Source: Formicarius rufipectus
Taxonomy: Eukaryota; Chordata; Aves; Passeriformes; Formicariidae
DNA length: 64,000 nucleotides
Direction of reading: 5' to 3'
Assembly (NCBI GenBank): GCA_013399695.1
Contig: VXAU01002309.1
Location: 1 to 64,000, forward strand
Below are positions 23,546 through 34,604 of this stretch, in pieces; the stretch's first letter is position 1, and every line of letters begins with the position of its first letter. A program made the position numbers and the translations under genes. Under the pieces are notes generated by a model. It ran no database searches. It saw only the letters and a list, made by a program, of their open reading frames with translations, and had not been told where the DNA came from.

Positions 23546-26544
23546 GCTAGAGTGCTCTGAGTCATGGGAAAACAGTGTAAATGGAACATGCATAGAAAAG
23601 AGGGGCAAAGTTTAAAAGAGGGAGGAATGACTAATCTGTTAAAACATTATCTTTGAATCAAGCATGATATACAGGAAAGTGTAACAGTACACATTAAGGC
23701 TGTCACAACTGAACATAGCTAAAATACTGGGCACAACTAATTGTGCCAATAAAAAATAAGTCATTAAAAACATGTAGAAAGAATGGTTCAATTTTTGTTG
23801 TTATACTTTTCTCTGTCACCGATTAAAATAGACTTTTGCTACCTGTGTTGATTGTGAAAGGTGGATGCGTCACCCAGAGATAGTGCTCTGTGAAGTCTGA
23901 GTGGCAAAACTGAGGGTCTTAAAAGCTGCTTTATTTTAGTATCTTCATATTACTCAATTTCTATGCCATGTGTCAGTAGGAGCAGTGAGTTTCTTTAGAC
24001 CACAGTAATTGCAGTAGAATCTCCCTGTACCTTATGTCATACACTTAGCATGCCAGCAACAGAGATGTCCCTTGAATTCATCCTAGTGTCTCTCTGAGTC
24101 ACTTCTGTTTAGTTGTGCATCATTTTCCAACAGCGTTCCACTAGAAAATATTAATCTAGAGGCAATGTTTTCCTCTGAAATCAGGCAAGTAACTCATTGT
24201 CTGGCTCTCACTTGCCTGAAGCGGAAGAGCAGTAAGCATGCCTGCTCCTCTGCACACCTTTCCTGTCCCCAGGAAAATGCTGTATATTGAGAGATCTTCA
24301 CTTTTAATCTTCAACTCAGTTCAAATGCATTTCTTGCTATGACATTTTCCATTTTTTTGTCTTTCTAGTAGTTGCAGTATTCTCATTTGAAAAAGGCTGT
24401 CTGAACAGTGGGTAGCAGAACACGCTGTCTGCTTTCAACTACAGCAGACTGTCATTGTAGAGCTGGCTAAGAAATTACAGATCTGTGGACCAGTGCAGAT
24501 GCCAGAGTTCTCTGCAAGAGTAATGCTGATTGAGGCTTTCAACCACTGGCAGCATTGATTTCTTCCTGTTAATGTTCACCTCTAAGTACTTCTCAACACA
24601 CATTACTAGATACAGAATGCCCATTCAGCAGCCTTAAATATGAGCCTTTTAAAGGTTGCAATAGAGATTTCAGTGACATTTAAATTAATGTAGCTTGGCA
24701 GTCTACCCCCCTCTCTGCTCAGTTTTTCTCCCCAACTCAAATATGGGTTGAATCACATTAACCACAATCAGACACCAGTTTGAAGGAGAAAGTGGCAAAT
24801 GCTTCCTTGTTGATCAATAGTGAGGACATGAGCCAGAAAGGTTACTGACATGGCAAGGCTGAGCAGAAAAATTTACAAGTGGAGTGCGAGGGCATTGCCC
24901 TGCAAAGTTGAAGTCACACTGTGGGGACAAGGGGGTTTCTGTAGTACGATGGGGTGGAGGCACCCCTGCTTGCCTCTGCCTGACTACTGCCGGCAGGGCT
25001 GGGAGATCACCCAGGAACAAGGAACTAACACCAGTTAAACAAACCCACTGAATAAACTTATCAAAACAGCAGTAGCTCAGGCTACATGCAGCTGTGGACA
25101 GTGGAAGCGGAAACTTATCTAGAGGTCCTTCTGCTTTCCACACCCCTATCCGCCCAATCCACTCTTCCCACCCCTGTAACGTACCCGCCTCCATCTGCGC
25201 TACTTCCTGGTGACGGTGGTTACCCGAGGACTTCCTTCTGTGAATCACGAGGCAATTTGGTGCTAAATCAGCTTAGCTATAAGAGGGAGTCTCTCTTCAG
25301 ACTGTGATTCTGCTTCTTTTCCTGTGCTGAGTGTTTAGAAGACTACTGTGCCTTCAAAGGGTTAATCTTGCCGTGGAGAAGCCTATGTGAAACGTCACAC
25401 CTGCAACCATGCAATCACTGCAAAGCAATGAGTACATGTGGGCAGGCATGAGGAAATCCTGAAGATCATTTTTTTAGCAACAGCACATAGTTATGGTACT
25501 TAGCTGTAACAGGACACCACAACCTAGGACACAGATATAAAGATATAACACTTTTCTTACACAAACAAGTAGAGTGTTTTCATTACTTCTGTTATATGAA
25601 TTGTAGAGGATTCTAATTTGATACTTTTACAGACTGAAATCTTGTTTTTAGAACATTCACTTTGTAAAAAATCAATGTATTTTACATTCTGCAATTCTGT
25701 TTTTTTATGATGTTGGTTGGATTAAATGTAAACGTTTTAAATGCAAAACAAATCTGCAGAACAATCAAATTATCCACACAGAAATTTTAGCTGTGCCACA
25801 CAAATCAATCCAGTTCACTTGCATAAAAGGTACAGTCTACAGGGTCTCCACCTGCATATATGCCAGTGCATTCCATCTGTTCAAGCAGTTCACTAGCCCT
25901 TACCAACATCTGCTGGCACAGTCTTGACTTCCTCACACCAGCATAAGCAATCATTTAATGGGACCACAGATATGTGGAAAGGAAATTTTCCACACCCTAA
26001 AAATGTGGCCAGAAAGATTCAAGTAGACTCCTCCAACTGCGAGTTAGGGCACAGTGTGATAACAAATTACACTGTGTGCTGAGTTGAATAACTGTTTTTT
26101 GAATCAACAACATTTTGAGGATTGTTTTCTTTTTCAAAGTAAATGACAACTTTCAAAAGCTCTGTTAATGTCTGGTTTAGAAGTGTGTGTTCAGAAATGA
26201 GGCAGAAAAGTATGGTGGAAATGGCTTCTAATGCTTCACAAAAAATTTCAAATAATTAAAAATGGTTTTTTATTGGGCCACAACCTGCTCTTATATGCCT
26301 GAATCCTACACCACTAAAGTCAGAAGAATTTATTTTCTATTGCCCCCAGTGCCAAGGTCAAGCCCATGACAACCAAAACTATTACATAAAAACATATACT
26401 CAACTGTCCAGCACTGCAATTTATTTTTGCTGCAAGATCAAGTCAATAAATCAATGTGCAATGATTATGCTGCTAGATAAGGCAATTTGAGAAATAGAAT
26501 GCCATTATGAGTATTAGTATTATTTAACATTAATTAACATTATG
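23546..26544. other. Intergenic region upstream of vanin copy B
   Basis: No gene is supported. The copy B promoter should lie at the start of this block on the minus strand, but no clear TATA element is visible. At about 24840-25330 there is a more GC-rich stretch with an ACTTCCTGG motif and a plus-strand CTATAAGAGG box near 25276. It looks promoter-like or LTR-like, but I could not assign it. The remainder is AT-rich non-coding sequence. Confidence 0.35.
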
Positions 26545-26550
26545 TTTAAT
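26545..26550 (-). terminator. Candidate poly(A) signal (ATTAAA) of vanin copy C
   Basis: ATTAAA on the minus strand, about 50 bases past the copy C stop. A canonical AATAAA also exists further down near 26410. Confidence 0.3.
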
Positions 26551-26598
26551 TAGCATTACAGAAAAAGGAAATGAAATCTTAAAGGATCTGCAGTGAAA

Positions 26599-29500
26599 TC
26601 ATGGTGAAACTTGCTGTGTGTGTGGAGGGTCCTTTACATACCACCTTCCAAAGAGTGTTACACTCAAAACTGGCTTAGATGTAGTAGTCCAACTTATCAG
26701 GCGTCCATCAGATAACACCTAGTTGTGAAAAAGTAAAATAAGCAGAGACATCATCACAGCATGGCAAACACAAAAAAAATATGTTTATTAATGTTGATCC
26801 AGGTGAGAGAGCTTCAATCTCAATTGGATCTACCATGAAGTCTGAAAAAAAATATACTTGTCTTGAAGGAGACCTTGTTTTAGGGGATTTGGGGGAACAG
26901 GGAAGAAGGGAATTGGCAAGATGGACCTGCTATACAAATATAACCAGGAAAATCAGGCAGAAATAAAGCTGCCTTGAACTCAGGGCACTTAATGGAATTC
27001 AGGACACTGATAACTACCCAGGGGCTGTTTGACCATTTGTGTTACAAGTCTGACAACTCAGAAGGATGCCCCATTACCTCAAACTCCCCAGGGGCCAGCT
27101 GCACCCCACTGTACAACACTTCTGGAAAGACATATTTGGTGCCAAGTGTGCCGCTGAGGGAGAACATCCCAAACTTGGTCTGAGCGTCTCCACTGGCTGC
27201 CCACACGTGTCCAGGTCAGTGCTCTTGCACTTGAGCAGCGTGCATATCTGCAGGGAGGAGGATATGGAAAGGCAAAACATCACTAAGCTTTCAACAATTA
27301 AGAGCTGGAATTGATAGTAAGAAAAGCTGTCATGATGAAAAAATGATGCAATATATCTACTTCTTTATTTAGGCCAAGAAGGTCCAAGGTTGGCACTTGA
27401 AACTGTAAAAAGATGGTTCTTTGCCAACCCTGGAGCAAAGCACTGTGTCTGCATGTACACGTACGTTTATAAGTTATGTGTGCATTAATGCATAATATGT
27501 ATGCATTTAGTCATAGATGTGGAATAGTTTGTGAGCTAGAGAAATTACTTCACGTCTGAGTTTCCAAAACAACTGAAGCCATACTTATTGCCTACTCCAG
27601 TGGGAATTTCTCTGTATTTATAGATAGAGAGAAAAGATACCTATAACACACAAAAAAAGCTGAATAGCAAATTTTTACAGAATTGATACACTGCTAAGCC
27701 AGGTGAATACAAACATTATATCCATATTTAGCTTCTTAATTTTATTAGATAACCACATGGTAGAGGATCACATCAGCACAATGGTACAAATCACTAAGCA
27801 GAAACAGTGACAAGAGCATCCCTATGAAGTTAGGGAGAACTCTGCAATCTTCTCTTATTTACACATATACAGAAATCTCCTTAGAGTCACAGAGTCAATC
27901 AGGTTGAAAAAACCTTTAAGATGATCAAGTCCTACCATTAGCCCAGCACTGCCAAGCCCACCACTAAGCCATATCTCCAAACATCACATCTACACATCCT
28001 TTGAATACCTTCAGGAATGGTGACTCAACCACATCCCCGGGCAGCCTGTCCTAATGCTTGACAGCCCTTCCAGTGAAGACAGTTTATCCTGCTATCCAAT
28101 CTAAACCTTCCCTGGCACAACTTCAGGCCATTTCCTCTTGTCTTGTCACTTGTCACTTGGGAGAAGAGACCTATTCACCCACCTCACCACAATCTCCTTT
28201 CAGGTAGTTTCAGAGAGCAATAGTCTTCCCTCAGCAATACACCCTGCCAAACCTAAAACCTGCAAAACCTGAAGAGCAACTTATGCAAGACCTGTTCCTG
28301 AAATTACCACCACCACAGATAAGTATATGTATCTATCTTGTTCTGTCCTTGACAAAACTGCTGGATGACCTCACATTCTTGAAGTGTTGCAGCATAGGGT
28401 CAACCCAGGATCTTCACCTTTGCAATTTATAACACAGAAAAACAACACTCTTAATGAAGACAAAAGGTATCACAAAGAAAACAAAAGTTTTCCACGAGGT
28501 CTAAAAATGCCTTAAATGCCCTCAAATCAAAAGTGAGACAAATGGAAAAGGACTGCAAATAGATTATTGCAGCCTTCCCACTGTTTAAATAAGAGCAGAA
28601 AACTCTTACCTGCAAATAATACTCTCCTTCCACAACATGTAGCCCATCAAAGGCACCCAGGATATAAATTTCATCTTGTTGCTTCTCTACCCTCTTGTAA
28701 CTCAGATGGCAACAGAGGTCCTGCTGGCAAATGATATGATTTCCCTCAGACTCAGTGAGTTCCATGAAGGAGAAGAGATCATGCTAAACAACCCCACTGA
28801 AAGAGTGTCTGTTTGATGGAAGCTGTTCGATCCTGCTGGCATACAATTTCCAGTCAACAGCACCAGGACAGTCAGGAGACAGACGTGGGTATGAACTCAG
28901 TTCTGTCACCAAAAGGCGACCATTATCCGTTTCAGCATTGTAATAATATGCTTTTGGACCATCTGGGGCATAAATACCACTCCGTGCTAACACATAACAC
29001 CAGAAAGATAATCTGAAAGCAAATGTGTGGGACATGTAAGCAGTATGCATTAATTATATATGTGCAAAATTTTACTTCAATGTTTACCAGAATGTTTTGA
29101 AACTAAATTAAGCCTTCACAGACTAGAGTCTTAACCTAATGTGTTCTGTAATCAATGGAAAGTAGACCAAGCTCTGCTGTTTCATGTATTGCAATTGACA
29201 AGATCAGTGTGCTGATTATATATGATTTAAATGGCTGAAGCTATATACACTTCCTTGACCTTAACTGCATCAGAAATCAGTAACTCTGATCAAAATAAAT
29301 GGTAACACTGTCAAATCAAAAAGTTCTGTGTGGAAAAGATATTACCAAAATCCACATCTTTAATCAATTGCTTTACATAAATACAGAAATCTTTAAATCC
29401 CAGAGTAAAATTTATCCATAAGGAATATGAATTGTGTGACACAGGGTCATGAGCAACTGAGAACTAAAGGAACAGACCATATCTGCTTTTATTTGAATAG

Positions 29501-32237
29501 CAAAGTTTAGAGCTACATTTTAGCAGGAAGTTTATCTCAGTTCTGCAAGCACATGCACACAAAATGTGTACTTGACTTCTAGCATCTGCTCAGGAAAAAC
29601 ATACAGTGAAAAACAAAGCCTGCAAAGAAAATGTGACAAAAGGTCTCCAGCCCAGAAGTACTTATTTGAAGGCCTTCCATGAACATTTCTCAGAGTTAGG
29701 TTTCCATCTAGTGGAGAAAACAACGTTTGGGCCCTCAGATGAACAAAACAGAAACACCAGGGTCAGAAGATGAAGAATAACACACATAAACTCTCAAACT
29801 CATTATTTAATAAATAAATAAAGGTGTTATAGTCAAGAATTTCTGAGTTTTGACATAGCATGTTTTTATTTCCTTTATATCTTTACAAGTACTCCTGTCC
29901 TAATCCTGTTGACATGTGTATCCTGATGGGAATTTCTGCTCAGTTCAGTTGCACTACACAGATATAAATGTTGCCCATGTGAACAAGGTCTATTAGAGGA
30001 ATATCACCTTACCTGTCATATCTAACGTGGAGTTCTGTGTATTCGCTGAAAGTAAGTTGACGCCCATTCCCATGGCCCACGCTGAGTGAAACTGGATTGC
30101 TGACAACAGCGGAAGAGTGTTAACCCAAGCAGTTGGAAACAGAATGTTATCAACCTGAAATCTGCTTGCCAAGACCAGGGCTGGGTCATGAAAGAGTATG
30201 TCTGCACAAGTGAAAATGCCAAAGTAGCCAAAGGATGTATTGAAAGTCACAAATTCTGGATCCTTAGTGTAATTAAACTGTTTCTCTGTCACAAAGAGAT
30301 TGCACTGTTCATGAAAAAGAAAGAATGAAGGCAATGAAACATTAGAAGAGAAATCAAAACATTTAAGGTAAAATAACATTGAATATAATACTCATTTACT
30401 TAAATACAAGTAATGGAGAACATGTTTTGTGAACATGCTATATGTTAATTTCAAAGACAAAAATTCATACCACTGCAGGAGGACTTGAGCATAAGTATCT
30501 GTGGTTATGATTTTTACCAGTGAAGGGATTTATATTTAGTTAGCAAGTGTTTATTTTGGAATTAATGTTTAAATATATGTCACTTCCTACTGAGACGTAG
30601 TAAACACAGAGGGCTTATTGAGCTTTTATTAATTTAATTTAATTACTTACTTTTACATTCAGAATAGCAAATATTGTTAGGCAGTGAATTCCACTTGCCC
30701 TCTGACACTTGCTCTATAATTACTCTAAGTAGAAATACATTTAAACTTGGGAAGCAGCTTCTGTTTCACATCTTTAATCATCTGAGAATCACACACTTTC
30801 TGAACACTGGAAAATTCTCTCACCTTGTGATAACGAGCCACTAGTTTCCCTCCCGAGTCAAACACAACATTGGTATTGTACTGAGAGTGGCCATCACTTG
30901 GGCACCTTGGATCACTGGGGTTACAAGGTTTCCTGTCTCCCATATTTGCAACCACATAGATGAAGTTATTTCTTGCCAGACAGCTCAGTTTTTCCAGCAT
31001 GGGTGAGGGAGCAAACCTAATCAGTAGCGAAGGAAGGAAGAAGTAAAACACCAAAACTATTCAATCTATAAAAATTCTAATGCTAAGACTACAAATCACG
31101 AGAGTGATAGGTCTAAGTTAGCCAGCAGATTTGTGCTTCAAAGCTTAGCATGCTGAAACTCTTGCATCACCTCACATTAGCTGAGGAGTGCAAAGGTTTC
31201 CTTGCAGTGAAAGCAAACTTTTGCACCTTCAAGTCTCTGTTCTACTGCCGGCGTGTGGCACAGCATCGATATTACACCAACACATGGGCTAAGATCAGCC
31301 CTTCTGCTGCAGCTCTCCATTTGGCTGATGTGCTGAGGTAGCTTCTGATTTGTTCCTTCAGTGGTATGTTTTGTTTTTTGATGGTGCAATTTATTAAGGA
31401 ATATAACAGAATAAAAATGCAGTCAAATTGTAATTCCAAAATGCAAATTTGAAATTGTGCAATATATTTTTTCAATTGTAGATGTTATTTTAATCACAAA
31501 TACTCCTAAATAGTGTATTGCATAATAGTATATCCCCAATGTCCTAATTTTCTACAACATGCATTGGATATCTTACTGAAATGTGGATTCTGTAAGTTTT
31601 TCTTTTTAAATAAATCTCAACCTTTTTGGTATACTAACTAAAATAAAAACAATTGCAGTGAGAAAAAAATGACAGATAAAAATTATGAAAAAAGTTTTCT
31701 GAAACTATTTATGGCAACTACACGGTGTCTAACCCGGCTTCATTTCACAGCAGGTGTTCCAAGACATTTAAAACTAACAACCACCACTCTTAAAAGGAGT
31801 CATCTTTCCCATTTATAACAGGGATGATACCTTGCAGGATCAGCACACGGAATCCAATCCACCTGTGGGTCTGGGATATCCTCAAGGTAAGGGTATATTG
31901 TTTCCCTTGTGAAGACCCAGCCATAAATGCTATCTTCAGGAGTCACAATGATATGGGCACCCTGGTACCAACATACAAATACCAAAAACACCATTAAGAC
32001 AATGAAGAAAACAGTCAGTGATTATTCAAATGGATGTCTCTCGTGAGATCATAATACCTGTCTGGCTGTTTCTTTGATGGCCCCTTCCAAAATGGCTATA
32101 TTTTTCTCCATCAGCATGAAGGCCTCCTCAGGAGAAACTGGCACTTGAGCGTCTGACAAGACAACACTGTGCTCGTAGACAGCTGCAACATAGGTGTCCA
32201 GGGCACAAGCCTCCAGAGCAGACAGCACCAAAAGCAT
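26599..32237 (-). pseudogene. VNN1-like: Vanin copy C: pantetheinase gene broken by a stop and a frameshift
   Basis: All seven vanin exons are present on the minus strand: 32237-32058, 31961-31831, 31016-30824, 30304-30013, 28986-28610, 27247-27078 and 26718-26599. A TAG at 28786-28784 interrupts exon 5, where copy B has a Phe codon, and would end the protein after about 332 residues. Exon 6 is 170 bases where A and B have 171, because one C is missing near 27185, which breaks the frame again. The exon 5 acceptor has moved 3 bases. The ancestral start codon (still seen in relic D) is also lost, leaving an internal ATG before LLVLSALEA. Yet the triad survives: Glu69 in TPEDSIYG, Lys168 in ARYHK and Cys201 in GIFTCADI. 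A shortened nitrilase-domain product is conceivable. A decaying pseudogene is the simpler reading. Confidence 0.8.
27888..28240 (-). mobile_element. CR1 LINE 3' fragment (minus) in copy C intron 5
   Basis: Reverse-oriented CR1. It starts at the 3' end near 27890 (CAGAGTCAATCAGGTTG) and runs through GATCAAGTCCTACCATTAGC, GGCAGCCTGTCCTAATGCTT and CAGGCCATTTCCTCTTGTC, all standard CR1 phrases. Confidence 0.85.
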
Positions 32238-32259
32238 GGCATAGGCACAAGCTTTAGGA

Positions 32260-32740
32260 AGCCCCTAAAGTCTGAAGCCCAGAAGTCATCTAAGAGGAGG
32301 CCATAGACAAGCAAAAGCAGGGGACTTTAAAAAGAAGCCTTGCACAAAACCTGGGAATTCCCCAGGGCAGCAGAAAGCCAACACTGGGAGATGCAATCAC
32401 CCCACTTGGAAAATTTCACATCAAAGGCAAGAGAACCATCAGCATTGAGCAATTCTACCTTAGATCGCTGCAGAGAGGTCACCACTGTGCTGCTGCTGAA
32501 GAAACCATCACCTGCCAGATCTGGGAAGGAGCTGGGCATGGCATTGCTGCCGTAACACAGCTCAAGGCACGCCTGGATCACAGCAGGAAAACAGTTCAGG
32601 AAACCTGAGCAGAGACCAGTACGAGTACATTCCTGCCCAAACTCAAGGGCACAGGGTGCAGGCAGACAGTGCCAACCTCAGTGCTGCCACACAGGCACTC
32701 CCTGTGCCACTCCTGCTCAGGGTGGCTCCGGTCAAGCCAG
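32260..32740 (-). promoter_or_regulatory. Upstream/promoter region of vanin copy C
   Basis: This block aligns with the region upstream of relic D. A TTTTTAAAG box on the minus strand near 32330 lies about 95 bases before the usable ATG and is a plausible TATA element. Conservation between two broken copies reflects a duplicated promoter-plus-exon unit and is not proof of activity. Confidence 0.45.
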
Positions 32741-34143
32741 TTGTAATTTGGCTACACCTGTCACGGTCTCCGCTCACTAGAGCTTCACAGCTTGTACAGC
32801 TGTGTGGGTAATGGCCGGTGGGTATTTAGATCTGCCACTGCATGAGACAAGCACAGCACTAGCCAGGGGGTGGCTTAGCTTCCCACAGAAGATCACACTG
32901 TTCTGCTTTAACTATTGTTCCAGAACCTCCCGATAATCACAGTAAGAGAACATGCTTGCAAATTATTTCACAAAGCAAAAACCCTGGAAATCAGGATTCC
33001 CCTTCATGCTTCTTTTGCTTTCATTGTTCCTGTAAAAGAGTTAATAGGGGAGATGATGTGTTGCCAGGAACATGGAGGGGTTAGTTAATCCTGCCTAGTG
33101 GTCTGATGGAGTTCACACACAGCAGGACAAACTCATTACTTGCAAAAACATTTCTGCTCTTTCTGGTAATCCTGGCTACCCTCAACTCATAACTGTACAC
33201 ATCAAGTAAGTGAACAAATCATTGCATAAAACAAGCTAATTAAGTCCCATGTCTACGGACCTGTATCTTGTGCACCTTCTGTCTAATTCTAGTCCTCTCA
33301 GCTCCTTCTCATCTGGCTCATCATCAGCACTGGCATGGTCAGCATTTCATAATAAGCTGAGGTGTACACTCCTGTTTTCAGTAAAGTCTAACACCTAATA
33401 CAAAAAGTAATGGAAGCTATTGACAGGATATTACTAGGGGAAGCCTGCCCTTTGGTACCCTGGATGTTCCACAGCTCATCTGACTACATGACCAGTGTTT
33501 CTTGCTAGTCCCAAAGAGCTCTGTCAGAGAAAGAAGTATTTCTCATGTAAAATCCAGGAACTACCTACAAGAGAAACTGATTGGAAACTGCTAGAGACAC
33601 CACTTTTCTTATTCATGGCGAAAAGAGTACCATAGAGAACTATGACCCAGTTAAAAGGTTTTTGCCCCAGCCAGGGTCAGGAAGGCTGGTGTGGGTTTGC
33701 TACATGTGTCCTTATCTCAGTGCCCCTTGAGGGTTTTTTTGCCCAGCATCTGGAGGAGGGGAGGAATGTTTTTTTCCTATAATAGCCCTAGACTCCTGGT
33801 AGATTTGCTGTTGCAGAAGCACGTAGTACAAACATTCCAGCTAGCGTTTATTAGCAATATTAATCTCACACACACCAAGCTGAGTCTTCAGATATAATAC
33901 AAACATACATATGTCAATGCATGCGTGTATCACACATATACACAAGATGCCAAGTCCCCTCTGGGATTGAAGATCAGTAAGTTCTGTGTAGACATGGCAA
34001 CTCTTCATTACTTTTGCCTCCCATTTTCAGGCACTCTCAAGATAATAGAAGTGCTGGTAGACATAAAGTCTTTCAGTGGTAGACATAAAGTCTTTTGGAC
34101 TCTTGTTGTCTAAGAAAATGGACAAAACTTAGGAAAAATTTGC
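32741..34143. other. Intergenic region between vanin copy C and SLC18B1
   Basis: No gene is supported. A short direct repeat lies at 34053-34098 and an alternating ATAC/ACAC-like patch near 33900-33950. The two gene units are in the same orientation, so this stretch separates the SLC18B1 3' end from the copy C promoter region. Confidence 0.4.
34053..34098. repeat. Two-unit tandem repeat of about 22 bases
   Basis: TGGTAGACATAAAGTCTTTC occurs twice in tandem (second copy ends TTTT), about 50 bases beyond the SLC18B1 poly(A) signal. Confidence 0.8.
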
Positions 34144-34149
34144 TTTATT
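34144..34149 (-). terminator. SLC18B1: Candidate poly(A) signal of SLC18B1
   Basis: AATAAA on the minus strand, about 456 bases past the SLC18B1 stop codon. Confidence 0.5.
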
Positions 34150-34604
34150 GAAAATAATATTGTGCTTAATGCTTTGTAATTTCAAATTCTGTTACAATGT
34201 TTTATATTATCAGTTACAGTATTACAAGATAATGAATTTCCCTTCAAAAAGTACAGAAAATCATGGTAGCAAAATAGTTTTACCCAAGAATAATGCACAG
34301 CATGCACAGGTATAGAAACCAGACATTTGAAAACACATCTGTTCACATACAGCCGTGCACTGAACATGGAACACAGTTAAACAGGGTGACAGCTGAGGGT
34401 TACTAATCACTTACAAGAACTTCCAAAAGAAAGGCAATCTGTGTTTAGTGTTTCAAAACAGTAATGCAGCTACAACTAAACCACAACTGGTTGTTCAATA
34501 AGGGACCACGCCCCAGCTCCAGAATAATGAAGCACTGTTAAGTCCAGTCACCTCAATGCTAGGTTAAACCACAGTAGTAAACAGAGAATCAAAAGTATGT
34601 CTGG

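Noticed and set aside
24814..25248. 144-codon minus-strand open frame and a promoter-like GC-richer block
   Set aside because: The protein has no family features and the composition follows the local GC rise. The plus-strand CTATAAGAGG box suggests an LTR or promoter, but poly(A) signal order does not fit an LTR and no start could be shown.
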